Source of the DNA: Monarcha castaneiventris obscurior
Taxonomy: Eukaryota; Chordata; Aves; Passeriformes; Monarchidae
Assembly: GCA_026261815.1 (NCBI GenBank)
Contig: JAMPIT010000476.1
Span: 5,917,501 to 5,981,500, forward strand
Direction: 5' to 3'
DNA: 64,000 nt
Position 1 is the first letter of the stretch. The number at the start of each line of letters is the position of its first letter. The notes under the pieces were generated by a model. It was given only the letters and a program-made list of their open reading frames with translations, was not told the origin of the DNA and made no database searches. Positions 39,997 to 52,261 of this stretch are shown one piece after another. The position numbers were made by a program, and so were the translations under genes.

Positions 39997-40658
39997 TTTC
40001 CAAATAATTAAAACCACAGTGGCACACTGAGTGCCATCACAAGGCAAAAAACGTCAATCCACAGTTTTTAAGAGCATCCTAACACAGACTGATGAACACA
40101 GATGAGGGTTCAATACCCCACAAAGCGACACAATGAGTTCAAGCATTGAGCGGAAGTATACTGTTAACTAAAAAGATATTAAAATTATACTTCTGAGTGT
40201 TTACAGTTACAAATATTTATGATGAGAGTAACTTGGCATTTAGATGGATGCTACTGCTCTGTCAGGATTTCATCTTAATTGAATAACGGTGGTGGAGTAT
40301 CATCTGTTACTGACTTACCTTGAACATTCAAGACAGACCAAGACACCAGGTGTTCCCAGATCAAAGTTTGTAGAAGAGTTTCTACAAATGCAGGGTCCTG
40401 TCTAAAATGCTGAACAGTTTGGTGTTAGCAAGACTTGCAGTATTACCACTAAAACCAGGTACTGACTGAAACAATAGAAACAGTGTTTTATCCATCAGCA
40501 AACTCATGGATCTGCCTGGAAAGCTAAATGTGTTCTGACAGGGTTTTTGAGAAAGCTGGATTTGCCTGGAATTGTCATCCCTCCCATGCAAAGCAGAAGC
40601 TCTTGAGTTCAGGTATGAGCACAAACATAATGAAAGTGGAATACAAATGCACACAGGC

Positions 40659-40808
40659 TTAAGAAGTACTTCCAGAAGACTGAATGCTGAACAGCCCTCT
40701 CCTTATTTCATCAACTTTTTCTGCTCTTGAGGCTGCATAACTCTTTACTGCCTTAAGGAGAGATTCATGACACTTCTCCAATACTGCCTTCCATATTAGG
40801 TGTATTTC
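40659..40808 (-). CDS. NUF2: NUF2 terminal coding exon 13
   Basis: Encodes the last 49 residues and the TAA stop. The spacing of LEKCHE...AVKSYA resembles the human C-terminus, though this end is the least conserved. The acceptor is TTTCTAG. Confidence 0.88.
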   Translation of the reverse strand, partial: EIHLIWKAVLEKCHESLLKAVKSYAASRAEKVDEIRRGLFSIQSSGSTS

Positions 40809-43800
40809 CTAGAAAGAGAAGATAAAGAAGGAAAAAAAAATTCCATCAGCAAAGTGAAGTCCTTATCAAATATGGTAGGTGGTCTGGTGGACTCAAATTA
40901 TTCCAATGGTTTCTCATCCATGGCTTAAAGAAGCAGAATTCACAAAACAAAGGGGAGGCTGTTTAGAGGATCATTGCACTGTCCACACTACAACAGGAAT
41001 GTAAGAAGATTCTTTTGTGGGGAGGAAAAAAAACCTCACCTTGGCTTTCGTTGCTTTTTCTTCAGCATCCTCCTTCAGCTGCTCAATTTCACCCTTCATC
41101 TGTTTGATTTCCTTGCGAATGGCCATCACTTTGTCATATACAGCACCCCTCTTCTCTTGGACTTTGTTAAAATGTCTAAAGGTGAGAGAAAAAAAGTTAG
41201 TACTGAGCCTTTTGACTAATTCTAGATTAAACTTAGACCCACCATGAACAAACCTTGCATTTTATGAGCATAAAGCCATCATCTTCCAGAAGCAATGATA
41301 CATAGAATTTACTTTTTCAGAAATTAATGCGTTTTTTAAACTAGAACAACTTAGGTACAAGAAGTGAAATTCCAAGTGGAGTTAGAGGAGTACGTTGAAG
41401 ATCCTTAGTTGCCGCCAGTCAAGGCAACTCAAGTGACCTCAGTGGAGCCAACCAAACAGACAGCAGGACATTGCCCTCCTGTCTTTGAGTGGTGCAGGTT
41501 AAAGCAATACAGCTGCACTTGGTGTTCCAGCACAACTCAATCTAACACGCTTTCCTTAGCCACAGAGCTCATCCCACAAACCTAAAGCTCCAATCCCATA
41601 CATCTACATCTGTTATCTGCAACACCCAGTCCATCATTTCACTGCATCCCAAAGACCAAATTACATTTCTCCAGCTTGTAGGAAAATTCAGATGGCTCCA
41701 GCTGTGAGCTGCCATGTCACCAGCAAAGGCTGAGTGTTGGAACAGGAGATTTACTCTGACCTAAAGTGCAAAAACACCTACCAAGCTTTTTGTACAGTAT
41801 TTGTACAATAATGACATCTGGAATTATAGCAGCAGTTTTCTGGGAAGAATGGCTGAAATAACTCATACTTAGCAGGAGCCCATATACACCTTCCTACCTC
41901 AAGGGAATAGTCAGGACGCATTCCCTTATTCACCAGCAAAAACTCCTCTTCAACCAAAGTTACCTCCCTTCCTCTCTTGCTTATCAAAGCATCTAATTTT
42001 TATCACTCAAGGAAAATACTTGACACATTAAAAACAGAAATTAGCAGCAACCTCTGACAAAAAGGAGCATTAGTTTATGTTGTTTTCATTCCTTAATTAA
42101 AAGCTACTATTCGCAGAGGAAAAGACCTCTGAGATCAAGTCCAACCTATGGCCAAACACCGCCCTGACTTTGAGCAAAGTGACTTTGGGCATGGCACTTG
42201 GTCTTTCCTTAAACACCTCCCTGGGCAACCCATTCGAAGGTCTAATCACCCCTTCTGTCAAGAAATTCTTCTCGATGTCCAGCCTATTTTCCTTCCGAAT
42301 TATCTCCTTTAGCTGGTACAATACACTAAGTGCCATTCTGCACACCACACAAACCTTAAGCATGACTAAATCTTACCCAACTCTCTCAGCCATGTGGAAG
42401 AAGCTCCCTTCCATCACAGCTAATCCACTCAGCCAATGATTTTCCATATTCCCTTTCCTATCTGTGTACAGGAAAATTGTTTTAAAATAAATTTTCTCTG
42501 TAACAGTTCAGCACTAACCACACAGTGAAGCCAGGGCCTTACAGGGCTGCAGTTTGGTGCTGCAAACAGCCCTGAAAGCCTTCAGCATATGGGAGGAAAG
42601 TAGAGGGGCTGGGAGGCTTTGATCAAATGACACTTTTCCTTTTGTTTTAGAAGCATCATGTCAGGATAATGCTCCTCTGAGATGCGAGCCCCATATCCCC
42701 ATGGGTCTTGAACATCTTTGATAATGAGCAAAAGTGGCAAGGGAAATTATGAAAAATTCATGAAAGGCAAATGGGGCTTTGTTGAAGTCTGATAAGTTGG
42801 AAAATTATCCCAATGTGACACTCTCTTTAAGAAGATAAAAGAATCAAGAATAAGCATTATAAATTAAATTAGTGCTCCAATAAAAGAACTGCTGTCAAGT
42901 CACATTGCAATTACTGATTTGAGACCCCAACTCCCTGCCTGCAGCATTACTGGTCTTCATATGGAGCTGTCCCACACTGCTCATTTTCTCCTTACTGCTA
43001 AGCTGTGTGTTTGTAGCAGACATGAACTTTGGCAGCACATAACAAAGACATAAAGCAGCACCAGGCAGAAACATCAACTCCCCCATACTCAGGCACAGTG
43101 CACTTGTGCTGCTCCACATCTTCACGCATCTTTTTAATCTTTATCTCAGCTGTAGAAAGTCTCTCATGTTTTGCAGTGACCATTCTCTTTAAGGACATTT
43201 CATCTGTCTTGGCCTTTTTCAGCTCCACCTGAGCACTCTCAATCTGGTCCTCCAGATTTCTGACCTAGAATACAGAGGTATAGAAATAAATGAAATAGAA
43301 ATAAATTAAATGGGGGGGGAATTATCAAGACAGCATACCCTGTAAATGTACTAAGATTAGAACTAGCTGGCTGCTGTTTGAAGATCTGATTGCCAACTCA
43401 TCCTCCCTGTTCACTAGCCTTTATCTGATTATAAATACATCCAAATGGACAAGACCCCATCCCTTAGGATGACTTTCAGAAGTGATTATGACTTCTGCTA
43501 CAGCTTTTTGCCAAAGGTAATTTGAACACATGCTATATAAATACCCAAAAAGACTCCATACCATTTTTCAAATACTCCTAACAACTGCATTCTCCCAAAA
43601 CCTAGTAGCAAATAGCAAGGTACTGTATTGTGGCAAACATTTCATCAGAGAATGTCTGGCTTAGTAATTTTAATAAAGTTAAAGGCACTTAAGATGTGAC
43701 TCTTCCTGAAGTAACAATTTTTTGTTCTTAGTTTCCACTCTCAAGGCAGAAGAAACTCAATTTCACTTTTATTTTCCCATCATTTCCTACCAACAACCCC

Positions 43801-46800
43801 AAGACAGTTTCAACTATTTTAGGTCAGGTTTCTATGGCAACAAAGGCTTTGACTATTCAAAGTGGTCAATAGCTAGTGCATAGTACATTAGCTAGTGCCA
43901 CCCAGCAAAGCAGCAGCAATGTTTTATTGACATTTTTAATAAAGAATTTGGAAACTTCAAAATGATGTTCTTTACAGGGAAGAGGAGAGAGGGGAACATT
44001 GCTCAGACATCACATTCTCCCTAACAGGATATAACTTGGATAATACAAACCTCTGATAATACACTGGCCAGTCTCTCCACATTTGCTCCATGTCCTTCCA
44101 TCTTCTTTTGGTATGACTGCACCTCCAGTTGGCAAGATGGTAGAACCTCAACTAGGTCTCTGTAACCTTCATATTTCTCAATAACATCTTGCTTTAAAGA
44201 GAGAAAAAGACTTAATAAACAGCTTTAGAGTTCTTTTATATAGCATTAAAGCATATTGACTTTTGAACCCTTCCCTCATTGTTTAAAGACACTAGAAGTA
44301 ATATTCAAGAGTTAGTAAAATGAGCTCTTTACTTTGCAAAAAAATTTTTAAAAAGGCATTTATCTGGAAGCACAGAAAAAAGGTGACATGCTAGTGTTTT
44401 ACACTGAACTAACCAGCTTTTTCCAAAAGCTTTCAGAAAAAAAAGCTGTACTGTGAAAAAACTCTACACTGGTAAAACAAGAGTTATGTAAAGCTTTGTA
44501 CCTGAAATCACAGCAATCAAGTTTAGACCTTTGGAGCAAAAATACCTTCAGAGGCAAAGTGCAAACTTCACTGATGTGTGAGCAATCACAAACCTCAATA
44601 ATGAGTGGATATTATAATTAAAAGAAACCCAAAAAGGCAAGAAGGGAACTCAGTGTTCAGCATATTAGTGGAGACAGCCATCGAATCCAGAAACATAAAT
44701 GACAACAGAAGCACTATGAAGCACATGTTCTAAATCCAAAGATATTTGGGAGCTGAAAAAATACTGTTTCCTTGAGAGCAAACAGCCAGACAGGTATAGA
44801 TTCAAGAGTTCTACATCTAGTTTTATAAGTGACTGCAATCCTGCTTTTTAAAAGGAAAAAAAAAAAAGCCATCAAAAGTAAACCATAAACCACCACCTCC
44901 ACCACAAACCTTCAGTTTTCTCTGAAGCTGTGATTTCATTTCAGACTAACCACTGTCCTGTTGATGTGTTGCCATCATTCAAAAAGCAGTTGTAGATGAT
45001 GACAGTCCAGTAAAACATGCTTTTTCTAACAGAATACCTCCTTGTGTGGACAGAGGAAAACCTCACCTTAGATCTCTTCAATTTCTTAACAGTCTCTTTC
45101 ATCAGTTCTTTGGAATTTTTCAGTTCTTCTGGACTCTCCACAATTTTGGATTTCAGCTGGTCTTGTTCTTCTTTCAAAGTAGCCATAGTCACTTTAAGTT
45201 CATTCTAGTTAATAAGATAAACACTTTCAGTATTAGTTATTAGGTGAACAAAGAGGAATTGTGTAGCAAAGTTTGCCATGATCTTATGACTAGACAGATT
45301 TTTGGTGTGTAGTCATTTCTCATTAGGAGGTTCTAAAAATAAATTCTTCTAAGCAGCATTAACAAATCAAAGCAATTAACAGCCCACTTTGCTTCCCAGA
45401 TTTGCTTACAGTGGTGCACAAGAACAGCAGCTAACTAGTATTTTCCACAAAGAGCCTGCCAGCTAATCCTAGAATGGTTTGCATTGGAAGGGACCTTAAA
45501 GATCATCTACTTCCAACCCCCTGCCATGGGCAGGGACACCTCCCACTAGACCATGTTGCTCCAAGCCCCATTCAGCCTGGCATATTACCCCACCTCTCTC
45601 CCTCAGAACTCCTCACCTAGGGAAACTGAGGCAGTCACTGCAGTGTTCCAGAGCCAGCTCTATCAACATGGGAGAAGAGCAACGAGTTTCCTGTAAGGCC
45701 TCTCAAAACCTCCTGTTTTGCTTCTTTAGCCCACTCTGTGCATGCAAGGTAAACCCACAGCATCTCAGAAGTACATATTACTAGTGACTTAATTCCAAGA
45801 ATAATCTGATCCTAAAAAGAGAGGTGATCTCTCAGTTGATCTGAGATGGAAGCTGCAGCCAGCACCCACATAGAGGTGTACTCACCAGTTTTCGGGTGCT
45901 CTCAGCAATATCCGTCTTCTTCTGAGAAATCACTTCTTGCAAAGCTGTCTGAAAAAAAGCACCAAGCTTTTTTGTAGCATCTCTACAGCTGCTACCTGCC
46001 TTATCCTTTCTATCATGGATATGTCTACAGGAGAAATCCCATTTATGGGTCCTTTGGAATGCCATAACCAGCAGAGGAAACTGCAGTCTGAAGATTTCAA
46101 AGCCTGGGAAGGAGAGTAGTCATCAAAGCCACTGGAAGCACTAGGGATGCAGCCAGCAGTGGGTAACTAGGATTAGGGATAAGAGACTGGCCATCCCTAT
46201 CCTCATTAACCCTGGCAGTATTATACCCCACAACTTTTTTTTTCCAGAGGCCTTGTTCTTCAAGGAAAAATCTAATTTAATATTAGGTCCTAAATAATAG
46301 CCAAACACATGGTTAATAATATTAATAGTAGAGACATGACTTGACATAACAAAAAATCCTGACCATAGATTATTATTTTCTTTCTCCCAAAGGAGCTAAA
46401 AAGGTTATCTATGATATCTGAGAGGCAAGTTTCCATCACTGAAAAGTTACCTCTGCAATTAACCCTACTCTTTTTGCCAGGCATTCCCTTGGGCGAGCCG
46501 TCTTAGGCCTCATTTCTCACCATGGCTCACCTCCAGTTCTAGTTCTTTGAATTCAAATGGAAAACAAAGAGGAACATACCTGTGTCCCTGTTTGGAAGTG
46601 TGACGTGTATCTCCCAAGTCATTGCAGAAATGCATTTCAAAAAAAGAGTCAAATATACTTTTGTATTCCCCAAGTCTGATTTAAAGCACATTTCACATTC
46701 CTTACAGTGAAACAAAGAGGGGTCTGACAGCATTTTGTTAAAATGGCCATTGTTTTAAATCAGGAAAGTCCCCTTTATCCACCGAGGTAGAGGGAAAGGA

Positions 46801-49800
46801 ATAAAATCAAGAGAAGTGAGGAACCCATAGCAGCTATTCAGAGAAATACAAAACAAGATCCTACTTGTTTCCGACGATAGTCCTGCCTTAGCAGCTGCTC
46901 CAGCTCCCGAATGCTCTCTGTGAGCTGCTTGACCTCTGCCTGATGTTCAACTGGGACCGTGCTAAGGGAAAAACAGATATTGGGCAGTTTCAGCATCATT
47001 ATAGTCCAGTCAGAGTACAGTAAGTAAGACAATCACTGTCTCCACAGAGTTTACAGCCAGTAACTTTAGTAATCAGAGCAAGACAATCTCAAATTAATAC
47101 ATCTTGTTTTCCTTTGCTTGTAAGATTTTGCAGTTGAAGGATGATCTAAAGAGCTATTTCAGCAAGAAGTGGCACAAACATAACAGAGATCTAAGTTTAA
47201 AGATCACATTAAGCAAAGCATGAAAGTACGACACTCCTACCAATTGTAGTGGTGGTTTTCATTTATGAAATTTGCATATTACCTGTCATACAAATAGCTT
47301 ATATTAGTGTAGACCTATCCCAGCTAGAGAACCCCCTGTGTAGCACACACCAAGAGCAGCTGTCAGAAAAATACACTGTTTTGAAAGCTCTCTTGGAAAC
47401 CAGCCATTTTTTCATCCTATTATCCACAAGCAAAAACAAAACTTAATGGTGCAAAGACACAGGCAGTAGGGCTAAATGGGCTGAAACAGAGATTGTGGCA
47501 TGCATGTCAAATAACTAAGGACAACTTTACTCATCTATTAAGTTAAAGATGGAGGCTATTGAAACAGCTGTTAAAGGGATAAAGACACATCACTAAAAAC
47601 TAACTGAGAGCAAAAAGCTTCACCCTAGTCCTCAACATACAAATACAGGATTCCCTCAAAGCAACCATACACTGTAAAAGTAATTTTTTTTTCTCTCCCA
47701 AGCAGAGAACACCCACAGCTCCCTCAGCTGTCCCTCATCAGACTTGTGCTCCAGACCCTTCCCAGCTTCATTGTCATTCTCTGGACACACTCCAGCCCCT
47801 CAATGTCCCTCTTTGTGTACTGAGGGGCCCAGAACTGGACACGGCACTCAGGGTGTGGCCTCACCAGTGCCCAGCACAGGGGGATGGTCACTGCCCTGGG
47901 CCTGCTGGTCACACTTGCTGATACAGGCCAGGTGCCATTGGCCTTCTTGGCCACCCAAGCCCACTGCTGGATCTTGTTCAGCTACTGTAACCCAGCACTC
48001 CCAGGTCCTTTTATGCTGGGCCACTTTCCAGCCCCTCTTCTCCAAGCCTGTAGTGTTGAACCAAGTTATTATGACCCAGGAACAGTCTACGCTCAGACTT
48101 GTTGAGCCTCACACAACTGGCCCACTGATCCAGCCTGAGCAGGAAAGGCAAGCAGTGCATCTCACAGTGCTTACTGCTCACACTCACTTCAGTTTCTCCA
48201 GTTTCACTGCTGCATCCCGATTTGCAGCCTCCAGTTGTTGGTGTTTCTCCATAGCTGATTTCTGTAAGTTAAATATTTAATTTTAGAGAAGTGTAGTTTC
48301 TCTTTGGGCTTCTATTAGATCCTTGCTTATCATTATTTCACATGAAATGCACCATCTCTGAACTACTGAGACATTCAGAAGAGAAGCCACCTACAGTTGT
48401 TGCACCCAATTTTTCTCAAAACCATCCAATGTGTCAATCCTTCACTTACCAGGCTAAAGTATCAAATAAGTTATTGGGAAAAAAAATTTCAGTAATATCC
48501 TAACTAATAATCAGTACCTTCCTGTATTACTTGGTGTGGTAATTTTACATTTAATATCCTAGCATGTTACATAAACCTGAAGTTAAACCACAACCTTCAT
48601 GCTCCTAATTCTAGGTTAATACCAATTATACTTTTATAGGTATCTGGAATAAAACAGCACACATAGTCTTACATAGTTCAGTTGTAACTCCAAGTAGACC
48701 TCACGCCGGAATTCCTGGAAGTTCACAAAGTTGAGGATACCACTCAAGAAGCGAACAGTTCTCTTTGTCTCTGAAATAGGAATTGCAAGAGCTCACTGAG
48801 CTGGTTTCCACAAGCATTGCAATTGCTTCAGAAAAGCTGGGCAAAGCATAATTCAGACGAGACAGAAATTACCAAACTCAATCCAAATCAGCTCTTCCCC
48901 CACTCAGCTTGCAAAGATTTCAGACTACACAAAAACTAGAACCAAGTTGGTTACAAACTCTTAGCAATTCTGTGTAATTTAACAAATGAATAATGGCACC
49001 TGGGAGAAAAGGCTGTTAACATGCAGCGTCCCATTAAAATAGAAGCCATAGAGAAAGAACATCAATCTTGAACTACAGCTCTGAAGAGAGAACCTCTCTG
49101 TAGCTATCAGCCTAACTGAAGGCAGCAATTTGAACTGCAGAGACTTTTTGGCTTTATTCCAAGCAAGCTTTCTGAAAAGATGATTACAAAAGCCTTGAAT
49201 GTCTTAGACACAGATCCAGAAGTGAAAGGGTTCTTTAGAGAAGCCTTTTCCAAGTTGTTTGTGTTGTAGCAGAATCACCACAACTGGGTATTGAAAGGAA
49301 TGGAGCACAGGCATCAGCATAAGAAATCCTAAAGCATTCCAGAGCCATCAGGCTAATTTTCATCACCATCTATTATTACACTGTTTTGTCACATCTTCAG
49401 ACCAGCAGTTCAACAGACTCATAGCATTCAAAACTGCCCTCAGTTATTGACCTGCATCAGCCCACATAAGGGATAAGAAGTGCTCACTAGAACCAGCTTG
49501 TTTAAGGGTCAGAACAGCAGCAGGAAATCAGGGACACTTCTCCACACCAGATGTCCATCTGGCTATGCCCAAAGAGAAAAATCACCTGGATTATCAAGCA
49601 ACACCCAGTACCCCAGGAAACACAAGGATTACAAGGCACTTGCTTACTTGGATTTAAAATATCAGCAATTTGAAAGTCATTAATCCGGCACATTGGTAGC
49701 AAGTGCTCCCTGCAAGGAAAGAAAACAACCTCAGCTGCAGTGACCATGACTCAGGTTTTGTGACTACTACTCAGTTCTTGTCCTGTTCTCATCTGCTACA

Positions 49801-51953
49801 AAAACAGATCTTGTCCTCTCATCCCAGAGCATTTGCCCAGCAAGCACAAGACAAGCATCTTCTACTTACATGTGAATATACAAATTACAGACGGGTAGAA
49901 AGCCTTCATAGATCTGTGGGTACATTATGTCAACATTGACTGGCATCTAAAGAGTAAAAAGAGTCAGTGCATAAGTAGAAAATACTTAAAACAAAAATTA
50001 CACAGCATTTTTCACAGCATAAAATAATTCCAATAGAATTGATGATCTTCCATTCACTGAGGACAATCTTCCCATCCACAGGGAATACATATTAAAGGCT
50101 GAAAAATGTCATCAAGTTAATTACCACACAATTTTAAGTGTCAACTTTGCTGGAAAATACATAAAAAGACAATAATAACTAAAGCAGCCACACTACAAAC
50201 TCTGGAACTCAATCTAAACTCTGTTTTCATTTGTTGATAACTTGTGCAGCACAACAGTCTCTGTATTATACAGCTACCAGCAAGAAGCTCCTTCTTTAAA
50301 CGCCCCAAAATTGACATACTTAACTGCTTTATGAAGAAGCCAGGAGAATGTAGTGGTACACTGTCCCCTTTCTCTGATGTTTTAAACCTCACAGAACAGC
50401 ATGGCAGCTGATGTCACAGTTATCTTGTGCACATATGCTCTTCCCTTTCAGTTTATCCAGAAATGCCATGAGACAAAACCATTTACTCTCACTTTCAGGG
50501 TTCTTGCCTAACAGAAACAGTAGCTAAATCAGCTATTAGTCAATGAGGTATCAGCCTCTCCTTACTTTCCTCTCAGTTAACGCAGGAGTGGAGATGATCA
50601 GTATCAAAAGCAACATTTACATTCCTTCCATATCAGTCCAACCTCCTCCAGCCATGGCCAAAGGCAGATGCCCAAGAGCCCAGTATGGATTTTCAAGGCT
50701 GGCCATGGTGTCCCTCCAAAAGCTTGTCCAGTCCCTCCTGGACGTTACAGACATTTCTGGCACCCTTAGCATACCAAAGAATCAGGTAAGTCCAATATTC
50801 TTTTCCTTTCATATTCCATCACCACTGCCACAGGCAGCCCTACCATGAAGAAGTGCTCCGGGCGGATGCCATACACTTTCTGCAGGATTCTCATGTAAAT
50901 CAGGTGTAAAATGTCAAGCTGCAGGAAGAGAGGATACGAATCAGTATTCCATATGTTTGATTACTCAGGGCTCCCAGACCAGGCCATGAAAGCATTCAGC
51001 TTTTAACACATGAAGGCTGATTTCACTGAGCCACCATGACAAACAAGTTTCACTTTCCAACATTTTGCAGTTCAAGCATTACTTGTTCATAATTCAGTTT
51101 TAAGGCACAGCAGTCAGCTGGGACAATTACAGCCCTGACTGCATATGCCAGGCATTGGTTTTCATTACACTGCTGCTTGCTGAGCAGTTACCAAACCAAG
51201 CGATGCCAAAAACCCTAAAAAAAGTCCCAGAAATTATAATCCTGCAGCAATGAGTGCCCTTCATTAGATTATTAAAATGAAGAGGAAAAACAAAACACTT
51301 ATAAGCTAAAACAGTTTTTCATTTATAGCACTAATCCATGATCAATTTTGCTTCTTAAAAACCATCTAAACAAGCAGGGCCAGACCCTTCCCACCGCAGG
51401 CTCAAACACAAGGAATAACAGCACCAGGAATCACTCCGAGGCATCAATGCCACTTCAAAGCCACTTTTCTTCCGTCAGGGACACTCGCTAACATTACATG
51501 GTCAGAGAGATGAAAGGGGATAAAGCAGGGAGGAGTTTAAAAGCAGGGCTTCGTTTAAAGGTACTAAATTGATCAGGCGAACTGACGAAACTATGCGACT
51601 TTACCAGACACCATTGTTCCCACAGAGCTAGGAAAGACAGGCCGGGTGCTGCTGGTGATACCACCGCGCTTCCTGACGAGGCCCGAGCGGCGAGGTAGAG
51701 CCCTAAGACTCCTCCGAGCCCAACGCAACACTGTTCCACCCAACCCCGTGGTTACACGCACCGGGGCAGCACGTCCGTCCCACACGGGAGCGGGCGGCGC
51801 ACGGAGCCGCCCCGCGCCCCCCTCACGCACCTTGGTGTTGCCGAACACGTCGCCCTTAACCAGGTTCCGGGCCTCGGCGCCCTCCAGGATGTGCGAGCGG
51901 AGGTAACTGATGATGTCGTCGGGGCTGTAGCGGGGAAAGGTCATGGTCTCCAT
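40659..51953 (-). CDS. NUF2: NUF2, kinetochore protein Nuf2 (whole gene, 13 coding exons)
   Basis: Nuf2 pairs with NDC80 in the four-subunit NDC80 complex of the outer kinetochore, which attaches chromosomes to spindle microtubules. Thirteen minus-strand exons, each bounded by AG and GT, join in one frame to give 469 residues (human about 464). Residues 1 to about 145 form the calponin-homology head. It opens [20 protein letters not shown], aligns with human without gaps through residue 116, and keeps lysines at 33, 41 and 115, positions implicated in microtubule attachment in human. Residues from about 146 to the end are Glu/Lys/Gln-rich heptad-like coiled coil (exons 6-13), as expected for the shaft that meets NDC80 and then SPC24/SPC25. 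The start is chosen by homology; the frame stays open upstream through the GC-rich promoter, but that extension has no Nuf2 counterpart. I see no stop, frameshift or missing exon. Several introns contain CR1 fragments. Family assignment is very secure; exon edges come from splice motifs and homology only. Confidence 0.96.
41040..41175 (-). CDS. NUF2: NUF2 coding exon 12
   Basis: Completes codon 375 and encodes through residue 420, including [12 protein letters not shown], nearly identical to human. The acceptor is CTTTAG and the donor GTGAGG. It follows a roughly 1.9-kb intron carrying a CR1 fragment. Confidence 0.93.
42112..42362 (-). repeat. old CR1 LINE fragment in NUF2 intron 11
   Basis: Diverged antisense CR1: gagatcaagtccaacctatg, aacacctccctgggcaaccc, aagaaattcttctcgatgtc. 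Same sense as NUF2. Confidence 0.75.
43089..43264 (-). CDS. NUF2: NUF2 coding exon 11
   Basis: Encodes residues 317-374 and two bases of the next codon. It carries LEDQIES and the KLK/RM repeat-like coiled-coil stretch shared with human. The acceptor is TTCTAG and the donor GTATGG. Confidence 0.91.
44051..44191 (-). CDS. NUF2: NUF2 coding exon 10
   Basis: Encodes residues 270-316, including VIEKYEGY and [14 protein letters not shown], which are close to human. The acceptor is TTAAAG. The donor GTTTGT is the weakest in the gene, but the phase and the homology on both sides support it. Confidence 0.91.
45067..45204 (-). CDS. NUF2: NUF2 coding exon 9
   Basis: Encodes residues 224-269 of the coiled coil with the conserved [11 protein letters not shown] segment. 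The acceptor is AACTAG and the donor GTGAGG. It is 138 bp and in phase at both ends. Confidence 0.92.
45470..45603 (-). repeat. CR1 LINE fragment in NUF2 intron 8
   Basis: Antisense CR1 tail: gcattggaagggaccttaaa, ccccctgccatgggcaggga, actagaccatgttgctccaa. Same sense as NUF2. Confidence 0.88.
45886..45948 (-). CDS. NUF2: NUF2 coding exon 8
   Basis: A 63-bp exon for residues 203-223 of the coiled coil, including SQKKTDI, which matches SQKKSNI in human. The acceptor is TTTTCAG and the donor GTGAGT. Both ends are codon boundaries. Confidence 0.9.
46865..46961 (-). CDS. NUF2: NUF2 coding exon 7
   Basis: Completes codon 170 and encodes through residue 202. It is coiled coil containing [12 protein letters not shown], similar to human VPVEEQEEFKQL. 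The acceptor is CCTTAG and the donor a weaker GTAGGA. Confidence 0.91.
47695..48165 (-). repeat. CR1 LINE fragment beside NUF2 exon 6
   Basis: Minus-strand CR1 body lacking both ends: ttctctggacacactccagc, gtgtggcctcaccagtgccc and ttggccttcttggccaccca in plus-strand reading. Its 5' edge reaches within roughly 20-60 bp of the exon 6 donor. Confidence 0.85.
48188..48261 (-). CDS. NUF2: NUF2 coding exon 6
   Basis: Encodes residues 146-169 and two bases of the next codon, the start of the coiled coil. The acceptor is TTACAG and the donor GTGAGTG. A same-sense CR1 fragment begins only tens of bases beyond the donor. Confidence 0.91.
48673..48770 (-). CDS. NUF2: NUF2 coding exon 5
   Basis: Encodes residues 113-145, with the [10 protein letters not shown] segment (Lys115) that closes the calponin-homology head. 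The acceptor is TTTCAG and the donor GTAAGA. It ends on a codon boundary. Confidence 0.93.
49648..49709 (-). CDS. NUF2: NUF2 coding exon 4
   Basis: Encodes residues 92-112 of the head domain, with the conserved CRINDF and ADIL stretches. The acceptor is TTGCAG and the donor GTAAGC. It is a short 62-bp exon whose phase matches exons 3 and 5. Confidence 0.92.
49870..49946 (-). CDS. NUF2: NUF2 coding exon 3
   Basis: Encodes residues 67-91 and two bases of the next codon. It contains MPVN, MYP and EGFLP, which match human Nuf2. The acceptor is TTTAG and the donor a strong GTAAGT. Confidence 0.92.
50844..50918 (-). CDS. NUF2: NUF2 coding exon 2
   Basis: Encodes residues 42-66, including the IYM and VYGIR motifs of the Nuf2 head domain. 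The acceptor CTGCAG follows a pyrimidine tract, and the donor is GTAGGG. It is 75 bp and begins and ends on codon boundaries. Confidence 0.92.
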
Positions 51954-52215
51954 GGCGGCGATGGGGACGGGACGTGGCGGGACACAACGGTAGCAGTGGC
52001 GCGCTCCCACCACTTGAATCCGCCACACCCCCCCCGCCCCGCCCCCACCCCTTACCGACCTATCAGAAGCTGCGACGTCGCTTCGAGCTTGGCGCGTTCC
52101 CGCCTTCCTCTGGCCTATCCGCGGCCGCGCTATCGCGAGAGGGCGTGGCTTGGCACGCTCCTCCCCCCCGCCACCGCCGCCGTTGCCCGTGAGGGGACGG
52201 GTGGGGTGAGACGGC
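51640..52215 (-). promoter_or_regulatory. NUF2: CpG-island promoter of NUF2
   Basis: A CpG-dense block around the NUF2 start in otherwise CpG-poor DNA. Upstream of the ATG lie a GC box (ccccgcccc, about 52030-52046), a CTTGAA CHR-like element (52013-52018) and adjacent E2F-like sites TTGGCGCG (52089-52096) and TTCCCGCC (52097-52104). There is also a TCGCGAGA element (52133-52140) next to a GGGCGTGGC KLF-type box. No TATA box is evident. E2F plus CHR sites fit the G2/M expression known for NUF2; whether each site is used is inference. The island may also influence LRRC52, which starts about 1 kb away on the other strand. Confidence 0.75.
51831..51953 (-). CDS. NUF2: NUF2 coding exon 1
   Basis: Encodes residues 1-41, from the initiator Met to the lysine before the donor GTGCGT. 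It includes the conserved FPRY motif and lysines 33 and 41 of the calponin-homology head. It ends on a complete codon and lies inside the CpG island. Confidence 0.93.
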
Positions 52216-52261
52216 GGTGTCCTTTCGGTTTCTTCAGCCGTGGCTTTCAGTGCTTTTGGAA

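Noticed and set aside
47744..48280. 178-codon plus-strand frame over NUF2 exon 6
   Set aside because: It is the antisense of a CR1 fragment and of exon 6.
50600..50815. Possible CR1 scrap in NUF2 intron 2
   Set aside because: Only short matches to CR1 phrasing; too diverged to support.
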